Assembly: GCF_031202265.1 (NCBI RefSeq)
Contig: NZ_CP100604.1
Span: 7,732,501-7,796,500, forward strand
Direction: 5' to 3'
Source of the DNA: Bradyrhizobium sp. Ash2021
GTDB lineage: Bacteria > Pseudomonadota > Alphaproteobacteria > Rhizobiales > Xanthobacteraceae
DNA length: 64,000 bases
Shown: one piece after another, positions 26,342 through 35,858 of the stretch
Position numbering within the stretch: position 1 is the first letter of the stretch
Layout: each line of letters opens with the position of its first letter
Position numbers and translations under genes: made by a program
The notes under the pieces: model-generated
Told to the model about the DNA's origin: nothing
Databases searched by the model: none
What the model saw: only the letters and a program-made list of their open reading frames with translations

Positions 26342-26569
26342 GTAGATCGCTAGAGTCCGCTGTGGGGAACCACTGCTGCATCAGATGTTGAAATTAACCA
26401 TTTGTTAACCCTACGGTCGCCTAATGCAAATGATTTGGAGGGAATTTGACTCACCATGTCGGCCCCCTGCGACGCGAACGAAGTCTATGCCTTTGTCGGC
26501 CGATCTTGCCTTTTCGTTCGTTAGCCAGGCTGGCAGTTCACGTTCCGGCTGTCCTACGCGGAGCAAAAA

Positions 26570-27124
26570 ATGTTCGGAGAGAACGACTTAGTGGACAATC
26601 TCAGCCGCGATCTCGATCGCGCGCGCGGAAAGCGCGACGCACTTGCATCTGATGTCACGGCACTGACGGCTCAGATCGCCGAAATCGAAGCCCGCCTTTC
26701 TGAGGAAAAAAAACGGCGGGAACGCAATCACGTCTTAGGCGAAATCGAAGCGATAAAAAAACGAATCATACAAACTGCCAGCGCGTTTGCGCCTGTCGTC
26801 AGTGAGCTCTGCGAGGCGACCGAGATGGCGGCGGCAGTCGTGCCCGAAGCTCGCGAGCTTAATAACTTTCTGTCGTCCGTCGCGGCCGAAGTTGAAACCG
26901 TAGTCGATCCCTTATTGCGCGAACTGGACCGACGCGCGGATGCGGTGCGAGTCGGCCACGCTGCACTGGATCTCCCGTGTTTAGCCAATGAGGCGCCGAC
27001 CGAACTGCCAAAAGATAATAATGATCGCTTACTTCGCTTAATCCGCCTTCCAATATGGCTGTCTCGGTCCAAGGAGGTGGAAAAAAGAGAAACTGCGGAG
27101 AACCCGCACAGCACAGCCGCGTGA
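26570..27124 (+). CDS. Hypothetical coiled-coil protein
   Basis: A 184-residue soluble protein. Residues 1-55 form a charged coiled coil (SRDLDRARGKRDALASDVTA, then AEIEARLSEEKKRRE). A helical middle ends near residue 125, and a basic tail follows. No signal peptide or known domain recognised. Start ATG 26570 with GGAGC five bases upstream. Function unknown; the proximity to an accessory ftsZ gene on the opposite strand may be chance. Confidence 0.6.
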   Translation: MFGENDLVDNLSRDLDRARGKRDALASDVTALTAQIAEIEARLSEEKKRRERNHVLGEIEAIKKRIIQTASAFAPVVSELCEATEMAAAVVPEARELNNFLSSVAAEVETVVDPLLRELDRRADAVRVGHAALDLPCLANEAPTELPKDNNDRLLRLIRLPIWLSRSKEVEKRETAENPHSTAA

Positions 27125-27386
27125 ATTATCGGTGCGCTGCGGACCTCACAGAGCCTCGATGCTCATTCGCAGGTTCGGCGGGCCGAAATCGGCTATGATA
27201 GGCCTCTATGGGGAAAGCTCGCGATAACAAGCCATCCCCAATTGCAGCTGCAAAAGAGCGAGCTGCCCCCTGCCAATGTTGGCCCTCCTCTGTTCCCAGT
27301 CGAGCATTTTCCAGCGATCCGCGCGATCCGTACTTCGCTCGCGTGCAAAACCGCATGAGAAGAGTTGCGCCCGTTCTTGCGACGGC

Positions 27387-28649
27387 TCAGTTGGCCTTGC
27401 GGCGCAGGAAGGCCGGGATATCGAGAACGTTTTCCTCGATCAAATTACGCGCAGGAAAGGAGCGACCGTACGGATCGAGGCCCTGCGGAGCCGCGGGGCG
27501 CGCATGTTCCGCATTCGGGTTTGCCGCCCACCCTTCGGGGTGTTGGGCCGCTGGGAGGACCGGCGGACTCTCTAATTGCGGCAGCAGTTGACTACGCTCG
27601 ATGCGGCCGGCGATGCGACGGCTGTCGTTGCGCAGCCTGCCGGCGAGTTCCGTGAGTGAGCTTTCCGCTGCTTGCGTCTGGTGCGCCGGATCGAGATTAT
27701 CGATGCCTGTCGCCACCACCGAGACGCGGACGATACCTTCCAGACTTTCATCGAAAGACGCGCCGACGATGATGTTGGCGTCCGGGTCTGCCTCTTCGCG
27801 AATGCGGGTGGCAGCTTCGTCGACCTCGAATAACGACAGGTCCTTGCCGCCGGTGATGGAGATTATGAGGCCACTGGCGCGCTTGATCGAGGGATTCTCG
27901 ATCAATGGATTGGAGATCGCAGCCACAGCGGCGTTGAGCACGCGCTTCTCGCCAGAAGCCTCGCCCCTGCCCATCATGGCCTTGCCCTTCTCGCGCATCA
28001 CGGCGAGAACGTCGGCAAAATCCAGATTGATGAGACCTTCCTTGACGATAAGGTCGCTGATGCAGGCCACCCCCGAATAAAGCACCTGATCGGCCAGGGC
28101 GAAGGCATGGGCGAACGTGGTCTTTTCGTTGGCCACCCGGAACAGGTTTTGGTTTGGGATGATCAGCAGGGTGTCCACCACCTTCAGCAATTCGGCGATG
28201 CCGGCTTCGGCAAAACGCATGCGGCGCTGGCCCTCGAAGTGGAATGGTTTGGTGACTACACCGATGGTGAGAATGCCAAGCTCACGTGCGGTCTTGGCGA
28301 TAATGGGGGCTGCACCGGTGCCGGTACCGCCGCCCATGCCGGCAGTAACGAACACCATGTGTGCACCGGTCAAATGATCGCGGATCACATCGATTGCCTC
28401 TTCGGCTGCGGCGCGCCCCACTTCGGGCTGCGAGCCGGCGCCAAGGCCTTCGGTCACCCGGGTACCCATCTGGATGACGCGCTTGGCCATCGACATGGTG
28501 AGCGCCTGTGCGTCGGTATTGGCGACGATGAAGTCGACGCCTTGCAGCCCGGCCGCGATCATGTTGTTGACGGCGTTGCCGCCGGCGCCGCCGACCCCAA
28601 ACACGATAATACGCGCCTTCATCTCGCGAATATCGGTGATGTCGGTCAT
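27387..28649 (-). CDS. ftsZ: Accessory FtsZ (short form)
   Basis: A 420-residue FtsZ GTPase. The GTP-binding T4-type loop is [13 protein letters not shown], the tubulin signature GGGTGTG is at 107-113, and the T7 loop NLDFADV carries the catalytic aspartate. The conserved C-terminal peptide [11 protein letters not shown] is kept. The linker is only about 85 residues, so the protein is much shorter than the roughly 580-600-residue main FtsZ of this group. It is not in the dcw cell-wall cluster; neighbours are a coiled-coil gene and a small regulator-like gene. It is probably the second FtsZ known in several rhizobia; its role is not settled by this sequence. Confidence 0.9.
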   Translation of the reverse strand: MTDITDIREMKARIIVFGVGGAGGNAVNNMIAAGLQGVDFIVANTDAQALTMSMAKRVIQMGTRVTEGLGAGSQPEVGRAAAEEAIDVIRDHLTGAHMVFVTAGMGGGTGTGAAPIIAKTARELGILTIGVVTKPFHFEGQRRMRFAEAGIAELLKVVDTLLIIPNQNLFRVANEKTTFAHAFALADQVLYSGVACISDLIVKEGLINLDFADVLAVMREKGKAMMGRGEASGEKRVLNAAVAAISNPLIENPSIKRASGLIISITGGKDLSLFEVDEAATRIREEADPDANIIVGASFDESLEGIVRVSVVATGIDNLDPAHQTQAAESSLTELAGRLRNDSRRIAGRIERSQLLPQLESPPVLPAAQHPEGWAANPNAEHARPAAPQGLDPYGRSFPARNLIEENVLDIPAFLRRKAN

Positions 28650-28698
28650 TTTTGCCTCAATTTGCTCTGGCCGTTGGGAAATGAGAGGACACGGCTTG

Positions 28699-29190
28699 CT
28701 ACCTACAAGCCTTGCGGTCGGCTTCCACGATGGTCGCGGCTAGATGTCCCAGTCGGCGCGCAGCTTGTCCGTGGCTGTCGACCGAGCCGCCAGCTCGCAG
28801 AGCCGCCACTTCATCTTCAAGCCGTGCGGTCACTTCCTTAGCTGCCATAGTCTCGGCAGTCGCCTGCAGCAGCTCAACCGTCAGGCGAGCTGAGCGCTCG
28901 CACTCGCGCTCGAAATCTGCTCTGTCATCCGCTGCCCTTGCTTCGAGCCGCACGATCTCCGCCTTCAAGGCCTCGATCTTTGCTGCAAATGGGGCGACCT
29001 TGGCTGCCTGGCGACCACGTGGCGGCCGGGGCGTATGCCGTATTTCAGCGAGATCAACGCTCACCAGGGCTTTGCCATCATCCGAAAGTGAGCGCGGCAA
29101 CCGGCGTCGCTTGGCAAGCGAACGAGCGGCCTCTGGCGAGACTGTCAGGCGGGCACCTAGAGCGGTATATGTCAGCGCCTCAACGGACAT
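28699..29190 (-). CDS. Small HTH-like coiled-coil protein
   Basis: A 163-residue protein. The N-terminus [20 protein letters not shown] with [13 protein letters not shown] looks like a helix-turn-helix that reads DNA, as in plasmid or excision-type adaptor proteins. Residues 60-140 form a long coiled coil. Start ATG 29190 with TAGGAG nine bases upstream; an ATG at 29253 is upstream in frame. I recall similar proteins in Bradyrhizobium and Methylobacterium accessory regions. Function unknown. It is 49 bases upstream of ftsZ on the same strand, so it could be co-transcribed. Confidence 0.65.
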   Translation of the reverse strand: MSVEALTYTALGARLTVSPEAARSLAKRRRLPRSLSDDGKALVSVDLAEIRHTPRPPRGRQAAKVAPFAAKIEALKAEIVRLEARAADDRADFERECERSARLTVELLQATAETMAAKEVTARLEDEVAALRAGGSVDSHGQAARRLGHLAATIVEADRKACR

Positions 29191-29552
29191 CGGCTGTTCT
29201 CCTAGAACGAACCGGACGGTAATCGGCTGATGATGACCGGGCGATGACCGCAAGCTAGGCTGCGTTGGTTAACAGATTGTTAACGGGCGCCGCGACGAGG
29301 CACACTTCGACGCTGCTATCGACTACAAGAGCGGAAGACGTTGGCGCTCGCGCAGATTATAACAATTGGGGTCACGTCACTCACCCTCACGGATTGCAAA
29401 ATCGAACGAAAGGTTTGCAATCGTCAAAAATACAAGGGCGAACGCTTCCCCTACTCACAGGTCCGAGCAGACGGCCATCGCGCTGGTCCACATGCAGGGC
29501 AGGTTCTGATTCGAGAAAGGACGGCAACGATCTCCGTCGCGTACAGGCGACG
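29191..29552. other. Intergenic, no recognised feature
   Basis: About 360 bases between the start of the HTH-like gene (minus) and the end of the alpha/beta-hydrolase gene (minus). It includes GTTAACAGATTGTTAAC, an imperfect palindrome at about 29269-29285 that could be an operator. No gene seen. Confidence 0.35.
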
Positions 29553-30440
29553 CTATCCCTTTTGCATTCCGGTAATGGAAGCGCTGACGGCGCGAGGATC
29601 GCGACTCGGCCAGCGCTCGCTTTCGACCTGGGAAAGGAAATCGCCGACGATCCGATTGTATTCACCCGGCTCTTCAATATTGATTGCATGACCCGCGTTC
29701 GGCATCACCACGAGGGCTGCCGATGGAATGCTTTGCTTCATGAGGATGCCCGGCAAAAGGCACGGCCAGTCCTCATCGCCGGTGATAATAAGCGTCGGCA
29801 CGATGATGCGCCGCATTTCTTCGACTAGCATATAAAGCGACGGGCGCTCCTTCTGAACACCCTGCTGAGTGTTAGCTGATCCGACCGCGGAATGCTCGGC
29901 CAGCATCGCTTTGAACTCGGCGTGGCCGCGGGGATCCTTGTTTTCATACTGAACGCGGGTCGGCCCATAAGCGTATCGTTCGGCGAATGCCGGCATGCCG
30001 TCGGTCCGTATCATGCCGGCGATCACGTCGGCTTCGGCCCGGAATGTGTCGCGCTTGTCGAGTTCTGCGCCGTAACCGCAGCCACCGATACACAGCGACA
30101 GCGCTCGATGCGGATGTCGCAGACCGAAATGGAGCGTCGCGAATCCACCCATCGACAGTCCGATAACATGCGCCTGCGGCTCGCCGAGATGATCGAGCAC
30201 AGCGAGGATGTCATCGGCGGCGCGAGCCTGCGAATAGGAGGAGACGTGCTCCGGCACGTCGGACGGCGGGAAACCACGTGCGTTGAAGGCGATGGTACGA
30301 TAGCGTTTTCCAAAATGGCGCATCTGCGGCTCGTAGCTGCGCAAATCGCCGGCGAATTCGTGAACCAGGATCAGCGGACGGCCCGATCCGGTTTCCTCGA
30401 AATACAAGCGCACTCCGTCGTCCGTGGTGGCATAGGGCAT
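29553..30440 (-). CDS. Alpha/beta hydrolase, last gene of the hydantoin operon
   Basis: A 295-residue cytoplasmic alpha/beta hydrolase. The oxyanion region is LILVHEFAG, the nucleophile elbow GLSMGG (Ser96), the acid in IITGDEDWPCL, and the histidine in MPNAGHAIN. It begins 24 bases after the hydantoinase stop, so it is the last member of a six-gene unit. It may cleave an ester, amide or carbamoyl product of that pathway; the operon has no obvious N-carbamoylase, so this is a candidate replacement. That is inference. Confidence 0.85.
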   Translation of the reverse strand: MPYATTDDGVRLYFEETGSGRPLILVHEFAGDLRSYEPQMRHFGKRYRTIAFNARGFPPSDVPEHVSSYSQARAADDILAVLDHLGEPQAHVIGLSMGGFATLHFGLRHPHRALSLCIGGCGYGAELDKRDTFRAEADVIAGMIRTDGMPAFAERYAYGPTRVQYENKDPRGHAEFKAMLAEHSAVGSANTQQGVQKERPSLYMLVEEMRRIIVPTLIITGDEDWPCLLPGILMKQSIPSAALVVMPNAGHAINIEEPGEYNRIVGDFLSQVESERWPSRDPRAVSASITGMQKG

Positions 30441-30464
30441 GTCGGTCTCCGTCCAGCTATTGGT

Positions 30465-31883
30465 TTATCGTTGCGCCGAGTCGGGTCGAGCCGGCGGCCT
30501 GGTTCGCTGCAAATAGGTGCCGTGGCCTTTGGCGCCGACCAGGACGCCGTCATCGACGACCACGCGCCCGCGGACCATGGTCAGGACCGGCCAGCCCGTC
30601 ACTTCGAGCCCTTCATACGGTGTATAGTCCGAACCGTCGTGGACGAGGTCGTGGCGGATCGTGACCTTTCGTTTCGGATCCCACAATGCGATGTCGGCGT
30701 CCGATCCCACCGCGATCGTTCCCTTGCGCGGATAGAGACCATAAATCTTGGCGTGATTGGTTGCGGTCAGCGCGACGAAAGCATTGAGGTCAATTCGGCC
30801 CTTGACGACGCCTTCCGAGAACAGGATCGGAAGACGCGTCGCTACGCCTGGAATTCCGTTCGGCACCCAGCGGAAACTGGTACGCCCCTTGGGCGCGAGC
30901 TTGCCGTGCGGATCGTCGTAGCGGAACGGACAATGGTCCGAAGAGAACACCGAGAAAACGTTCTGCTGCAGGCCCTCCCAACACGCCTTCTGACTGTCAA
31001 CGTCGCGTGGCGGCGGCGAGCATACGTATTTGCTGCCTTCCATGTTCAGCTGGTCGAGGTCTTTCTCCGTCAGAACCAGGTATTGCGGGCAAGTCTCGCC
31101 CATCACATTGAGTCCGCGTTGCTGGGCGCGGCGGATTTCTTCCATCGCCCCGCGGTTCGATACGTGCACGATCATGATCGGCACGTCGACGAGTTCGGAA
31201 AGCGAAATGGCGCGATGCGTGGCCTCACGCTCGACCGGGATCGGCCGCGAGGTCGCATGAAAGCGCGGCGCGGTGTTGCCGGCACGTTCGAGGCGGTCGG
31301 TGAGGAAGCGGATGGCATCGAAATTTTCCGCATGCACCATCAGCACCGCGCCGGTCTCGCGCGCGACCGCCATCGTTTCGAGAAGCTCGCGGTCCGAAAG
31401 CGCCATGCCTTCATAAGTCATGAACACCTTGAGCGAGGTGTAGCCATCCTGCACCAGCGCCGGCAGTTCCTGCCCGAGCACCTGATCCGTCGGATCGGTG
31501 ACGATGAGATGAAAGGCAACGTCGACATGACATTCTCCGTCCGCCTGCGCGTGGTAATTCCGCAACGCCTCGCGGAGCGTTTGGCCTTTCTGCTGAAGAC
31601 AAAACGGCAGCACTGTGGTGTTGCCGCCGAATGCCGCCGAACGCGTGCCTGTGGCAAAGCCGTCGGCCATGACGATGCCGTCGCCCGAGGGCTGGGCGAA
31701 GTGAACATGGCTGTCGATGCCGCCCGGCAAGACCAGCCGATCCGTCGCGTCGATGATCGTTTCCGCCGCCCCGAGATCGTGGCCCAGCGCCACGATTCGA
31801 CCGTCACGGATGGCGAGGTCGCAGGCAAACGTGTCTGCGGCGGTTGCAATCGTGCCGCCGCGAATGATGGTGTCGAACGGCAT
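30465..31883 (-). CDS. hydA: D-hydantoinase/dihydropyrimidinase
   Basis: A 472-residue cyclic amidohydrolase that opens hydantoin or dihydropyrimidine rings to N-carbamoyl amino acids. The metal site HVH is at 59-61, the carboxylated lysine in DGYTSLKVFMTY (Lys151), further histidines in MIVHVSNRG, and the aspartate in FSSDHCPF. Its ATG shares one base with the racemase stop (TGATG), so translation is coupled. The substrate range cannot be read from sequence alone. Confidence 0.9.
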   Translation of the reverse strand: MPFDTIIRGGTIATAADTFACDLAIRDGRIVALGHDLGAAETIIDATDRLVLPGGIDSHVHFAQPSGDGIVMADGFATGTRSAAFGGNTTVLPFCLQQKGQTLREALRNYHAQADGECHVDVAFHLIVTDPTDQVLGQELPALVQDGYTSLKVFMTYEGMALSDRELLETMAVARETGAVLMVHAENFDAIRFLTDRLERAGNTAPRFHATSRPIPVEREATHRAISLSELVDVPIMIVHVSNRGAMEEIRRAQQRGLNVMGETCPQYLVLTEKDLDQLNMEGSKYVCSPPPRDVDSQKACWEGLQQNVFSVFSSDHCPFRYDDPHGKLAPKGRTSFRWVPNGIPGVATRLPILFSEGVVKGRIDLNAFVALTATNHAKIYGLYPRKGTIAVGSDADIALWDPKRKVTIRHDLVHDGSDYTPYEGLEVTGWPVLTMVRGRVVVDDGVLVGAKGHGTYLQRTRPPARPDSAQR

Positions 31884-32656
31884 CAGAGCGACCCTCCTTT
31901 CGCGTCGGAAGACCGCCTGTGCTCGATCACCGCGGCCAGTGCCTTCGCCAATCCGATCGTCGGCTTCGGATCCGGGCGACGAAACGTCCCGGTGATGGCC
32001 TTGCGCGGCTTGAGCGTGACCAGCGTCTCAGCCTGGCGCACGGCGGCCGCGGTCGGATCGACCACCGGGACCGGAATTCGATCACGGACCTTGTCTGCCA
32101 GGCCAGCCAGCGGTGCGCCGGACAAAATGACGACATCGGCATCGTCCTGTTCGACCGCGCGGTTCGCCAGTGAAACCAGCATGTCCTCTTTCTCGGCCTG
32201 GACATTGGAAATGGACTCGAACGTGCCGTCGAGCGTGCGTATGCCGGCGCAGCGGGCATCGAGCCCGTGCATGGTGACGCATTCCTGATACCAGGGCGCC
32301 AGCGCGCGAGCGAACGTCACGATGGAAAACCGGCGACCCAGCATACAGGCTGTCAGCATCGCCGCTTCGGCAAGGCCGACGACCGGAATGTCGAACAACT
32401 CTCGCGCCCCGAACAGGCCGGGATCTCCAAACGCTGCGATGATCGCGGCGTCGACGCTGGAATCGGCCGCAGCCAGCATTTCGAGCGCAATCGCGCCGCC
32501 GATCTGTGCTTCGGCCCGGGTGGCGATATAGGGCACGCCGCGCTCGGCGGTCGCTGCAACCAGTTCGGTCCCCGGCGAAATGACCTTTGTGCCGGCGCTA
32601 TAGAGCAGATCGGTCACGGCGCGGGTGGTGTTGGGATTGAGCAGCAGGATCTTCAC
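31883..32656 (-). CDS. Asp/Glu/hydantoin racemase-like protein lacking catalytic cysteines
   Basis: A 257-residue protein of the hydantoin/allantoin racemase family. The fold markers LLLNPNTTR, FGDPGL and PVVGLAEAAM are present. The first catalytic cysteine, normally in a CFGDPG motif, is Ala75 here (AAFGDPG at 74-80), and the second, normally in GCAG, is Gly180 (ILSGAPLAGL). Both catalytic residues are thus replaced, so simple two-base racemisation is doubtful. The start overlaps the GntR gene by four bases. It may bind the substrate without racemising it or use another chemistry. Confidence 0.82.
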   Translation of the reverse strand: MKILLLNPNTTRAVTDLLYSAGTKVISPGTELVAATAERGVPYIATRAEAQIGGAIALEMLAAADSSVDAAIIAAFGDPGLFGARELFDIPVVGLAEAAMLTACMLGRRFSIVTFARALAPWYQECVTMHGLDARCAGIRTLDGTFESISNVQAEKEDMLVSLANRAVEQDDADVVILSGAPLAGLADKVRDRIPVPVVDPTAAAVRQAETLVTLKPRKAITGTFRRPDPKPTIGLAKALAAVIEHRRSSDAKGGSL

Positions 32657-33462
32657 GGACCGGCCTTTCTCGTCATCGCGGCCCGGACATTGCGCGGCGG
32701 TTTCGCGGCATCCGCATCGTCCGCCTGCATCGGCAGCGCACTGGCCACGACCTCACCGGTGCGGCGGACATGGTGCCCAAGCAATTGTCCTGCACGGCTG
32801 GCGTCGCCAGCCTTGAGGGCTTCCAGAATCTCCTGATGATCGCGTACCGATTCATCCCATCGTCCGAGAACCGACAGGCCAAAGAAGCGCGCGCGCTCCG
32901 CGCGCGGCAGCAACACGTCATGGGTGGCCTTCAGCACGCCGTTGCGGGCAAAACCGACGATGGCGCGGTGAATTTGCTGGTTGATCTCAAAATAGTGACG
33001 CATTTCGCCGCGGCCGTGATGCCATTCGATGCTGGCCTGCAGCGCCTCGAGCTGCTCCAGATCGCGCGGCTCCATCCGTGTTGCGGCGAGTTCCGCCGCG
33101 CACCTTTCGATGCCGCTCAGCGCCTCGAACAGTTCGGTCAATTCGTCACGCCGCAGCGGCGCGACGATGGCAGTTCGGTTGAGGCGAAGCTCGACCAGAC
33201 CTTCGGATGCCAATTGCTTCAAGGCTTCGCGCAACGGCGTCCGCGAGACCCCGAGCGCATCGGACAGATCGGCTTCAAGCAATTGTTGTCCGGGCGCGAA
33301 ATCGCCGCGGACGATCAACAGACGAAGCCGTGTCGCGGCCCGCTCATGGAGGCCGGTTCGCGGCACACGGAGCAGCCGTCGCGGAAGCGCCGCCACATCC
33401 CGTGGCCGCTTGGGCCGGGTCTTGGCCTTGGTCCCGATCGCGGTCGATTTCGTACGGTTCAT
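32653..33462 (-). CDS. GntR-family regulator (FCD domain)
   Basis: A 269-residue FadR-type regulator. The winged helix lies at about residues 38-105 (LRLLIVRGDFAPGQQLLEAD, SDALGVSRTPLREALKQLAS), and the C-terminal FCD ligand domain follows (NQQIHRAIVGFARN, HQEILEALKAGD). It overlaps the upstream gene by four bases and the downstream gene by four bases, so it is made with the catabolic enzymes. It most likely represses its own operon until a pathway intermediate binds; the palindrome at 35683-35695 is a candidate site. Confidence 0.9.
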   Translation of the reverse strand: MNRTKSTAIGTKAKTRPKRPRDVAALPRRLLRVPRTGLHERAATRLRLLIVRGDFAPGQQLLEADLSDALGVSRTPLREALKQLASEGLVELRLNRTAIVAPLRRDELTELFEALSGIERCAAELAATRMEPRDLEQLEALQASIEWHHGRGEMRHYFEINQQIHRAIVGFARNGVLKATHDVLLPRAERARFFGLSVLGRWDESVRDHQEILEALKAGDASRAGQLLGHHVRRTGEVVASALPMQADDADAAKPPRNVRAAMTRKAGP

Positions 33463-34253
33463 GAGGATTGGTGCCTTTGAGCATCCCGGGGACGATCCAC
33501 GAGCGGGCTCGCGGGACCCGCGAGACCAGGCCTCGTGAACAAGCTACCCCAGCCCTGGATACGCCGCGGATCTATTCCGGCCGCGATCAAGCACGCCCAC
33601 AGCGTTACCGCAATCGAATCGAATACCGGGACTCCGAGCTGCTGTTCCAGACGATGCGCCACTCCGGCGCCGCGCATGTTGGTGCAGACCACGGCTACGG
33701 CGTCGCAGCCCTCGCGCACGACGTCTTCGATCAAGCCGGCCACCTCGGCTTCCGGCACTTCCGCGAACGAAAAATTATCCTGCAGCGAAAGGTGCCGCTC
33801 CGCGACACACTGCAGTCCTTCGGAGCCCCAGTTGGCAATGATCTTGTCCTGGACTTCCCTGCGATAGGGCGTCACCAGTCCGATGCGCGTGATCCCGAGG
33901 CGCCGGAACAGATCGCGATAGGCGAGCACGGTGGTGCACGCGCGGATGCCGGTCGCCTCGGTTATACGTTCGCACAAGCGCTCGTCCCGCTCGAACCCCA
34001 GCCAGCTTGCCGATGTTCCGTTCCAGGCAATGATGTCGACTTTGGCATGCGCCAGAAGCTCTGCCGCACGCAGGATTTCACTGTCGTCGAATTGGCGCAG
34101 CGCGGTTTCCGACAAGGCGATTTCAGTGACCTTGAAGCGCGAGAAATGCACCGAGATATCCGTACTGCCGGCCAGCATCGCGTTGGTGATCGGCTCAAGC
34201 GCGGTGTTGGACGATGGGGTCAGCATACCGAGACGGACCGGCCGCGTGATCAT
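33459..34253 (-). CDS. Arylmalonate decarboxylase/maleate isomerase-like protein
   Basis: A 264-residue member of the AMDase/maleate cis-trans isomerase branch of the Asp/Glu racemase superfamily. PSSNT (13-17) forms the dioxyanion site, WNGTSASW (78-85) replaces the first-cysteine region, and VCTNMRG carries the single catalytic cysteine (Cys190). One cysteine resembles the decarboxylase AMDase more than two-cysteine maleate isomerases. I chose ATG 34253, which has GAGG six bases upstream; an in-frame ATG at 34265 is possible. Second gene of the operon, overlapping the GntR gene. True reaction unknown. Confidence 0.8.
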   Translation of the reverse strand: MITRPVRLGMLTPSSNTALEPITNAMLAGSTDISVHFSRFKVTEIALSETALRQFDDSEILRAAELLAHAKVDIIAWNGTSASWLGFERDERLCERITEATGIRACTTVLAYRDLFRRLGITRIGLVTPYRREVQDKIIANWGSEGLQCVAERHLSLQDNFSFAEVPEAEVAGLIEDVVREGCDAVAVVCTNMRGAGVAHRLEQQLGVPVFDSIAVTLWACLIAAGIDPRRIQGWGSLFTRPGLAGPASPLVDRPRDAQRHQSS

Positions 34254-34313
34254 ACAAAGCCTCATGACTATGAACCCGGTGGGGCGGTCATCTCCACCCC
34301 ACCGATACCGTGT

Positions 34314-35618
34314 TCAGACCGGCAATTTGCGACTGTAATCGATCAAGGTCGAACAGATCAGCAGCGCAACGCCGGCGGCGGCAAAGTACATCAACGCCAG
34401 GAAGTAGGATCCGGTAGCCTGAACGATGAAGCCGACGATCAGCGGCGTCAGGATGCCGGCAATGTTGCCGCCGAGATTCATGCACCCGCCGAGGAATCCG
34501 GATTTTTCGCGACCCGCGAGCGCGGAGGGAATGGCCCAATACATCCCGCACCAGCGCAGGAAAAACAGGGTGGCGGACAGCAACACCACGACGGCGACCG
34601 GATCTGTCACATAGGCCACGAAGAAGATCGATATCGTGGTTGATATGGCGGCAATGCCGAACAAGGTCCGGAATACCAGGTTTGGCGAACCTCCGCGGCT
34701 GCGCCAGAAGTCACCAATCCAGCCGCCGACCAGTTCGCCAACAAAGCCGGAGAAGAATATGATGAAGGAAGCACCTCCGAGCGTCTTGATGTCAAAGTGG
34801 TGAACCTTGAACAGATAGGTCGGCATCCAGGTCAGCAAGCCATAAAAGGTGGTGTTGAAGAACATCCAGCCGAGGCACATGCACCAGACCGAGCGATACC
34901 GGAAGTAGGACATCCAGCTTCCGCCGCGCGACGCCGGGGTGGCTGCGTCTTCCAGCGCGTGCGACTGTTCGATGTAACGCGCCTCCGCTTCGTTGACTGA
35001 CGGATGCTCCCGCGGCGCGTTGCGAATGTAGTACCAGGCCAGCAGTCCGCACAGCATGGTTCCGACACCGGCGATGACGAAAGCGATGCGCCAGGAATTG
35101 AAGGCTGCAATCAGCCACGCGATCACGATCGAGCCCAGTGCCGCGCCCAGCGGTGCGCCACCGTCGAGGAGCGTCGCACCGCGCCCCCGCTCGGTCTGCG
35201 TCATCCAGATGGCATTGAGCTTGCCGCCCGCGGGATAAATCGGCGCTTCCGACGCACCCAGTCCAAGCCGGGTCAACAGCAACACCGGCCAGTTCGTGGC
35301 CACCGCCGCAATAGCCTGGAACGCTCCCCAGAAAATCGTCGCCGATGCGATGACGATTCGCGGCTTGAAACGATCCGCAAGCATGCCGCCTGGAACCTGC
35401 ATGAACGCGTAGGTCCAGAAGAACGAGCTGAGAATCAAGCCCTGCATCGCAGGATCGAGATCGAATTCCTTGGAGATCAGCGGCATCGCGACCGAGAGCG
35501 ACGCGCGGTCGATATAGTTGATCGAGATCAGAAACAGCATCAGAAGAAAAATCTTCCAACGAACACCGGTTGGTTTGGCTACGTCGGTCGCCGCGACGGC
35601 TGAGATTGTATTGCTCAT
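34314..35618 (-). CDS. MFS transporter, anion:cation symporter type
   Basis: A 434-residue major-facilitator protein with about twelve membrane helices. The family loop motif is GGMLADRFKPR between helices 2 and 3, and INYIDRASLSVAMPLISKEF is typical of the ACS family that imports organic anions (phthalate, galactonate, tartrate). Start ATG 35618 with GGAGAG five bases upstream. As first gene of the hydantoin-type operon it probably imports the substrate. Confidence 0.88.
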   Translation of the reverse strand: MSNTISAVAATDVAKPTGVRWKIFLLMLFLISINYIDRASLSVAMPLISKEFDLDPAMQGLILSSFFWTYAFMQVPGGMLADRFKPRIVIASATIFWGAFQAIAAVATNWPVLLLTRLGLGASEAPIYPAGGKLNAIWMTQTERGRGATLLDGGAPLGAALGSIVIAWLIAAFNSWRIAFVIAGVGTMLCGLLAWYYIRNAPREHPSVNEAEARYIEQSHALEDAATPASRGGSWMSYFRYRSVWCMCLGWMFFNTTFYGLLTWMPTYLFKVHHFDIKTLGGASFIIFFSGFVGELVGGWIGDFWRSRGGSPNLVFRTLFGIAAISTTISIFFVAYVTDPVAVVVLLSATLFFLRWCGMYWAIPSALAGREKSGFLGGCMNLGGNIAGILTPLIVGFIVQATGSYFLALMYFAAAGVALLICSTLIDYSRKLPV

Positions 35619-35682
35619 TATTCTCTCCAATTACCGGCAATCGAAGTCTGGTTTATTTGGCGCGTATCAGCAATCATTTTTT

Positions 35683-35695
35683 GTATGTTGCATAC
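35683..35695. promoter_or_regulatory. Palindrome upstream of the hydantoin operon, candidate GntR operator
   Basis: GTATGTTGCATAC is an inverted repeat of GTATG around TTG, in an AT-rich stretch 64 bases before the ATG of the MFS gene. FCD-type GntR regulators often bind GTAT/ATAC half-sites, and the operon encodes one. Confidence 0.5.
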
Positions 35696-35858
35696 GATAT
35701 TGTGTAAATAGTTGATATTGTGGCCAAAATTGACAGGTTATGGTCTGTGCCTAGTGTCTGGCAATCGCTATGCCGGATGGGTTTCGCGCGGCCGAACCGC
35801 CAACCAGTGGGCGACGGCTGTGCAAGGTTGCGGGCCATCTCGTTCGCCTGCGTAGCGT

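Larger units (their letters stand above)
25870..26569. other. Intergenic with repeat copy and stem-loop
   Basis: Holds repeat copy B (26091-26180), which is the 3' end of a small decayed minus-strand gene (GCAVRVTDADNKDLLYRAPL, stop near 26081), and the strong stem-loop at 26282-26327. I see no intact gene otherwise. Confidence 0.5.

Noticed and set aside
29892..32288. Very long plus-strand open frame (798 codons)
   Set aside because: It is the antisense of the hydantoinase, hydrolase and racemase genes; its translation has no family resemblance, as is common opposite high-GC genes.
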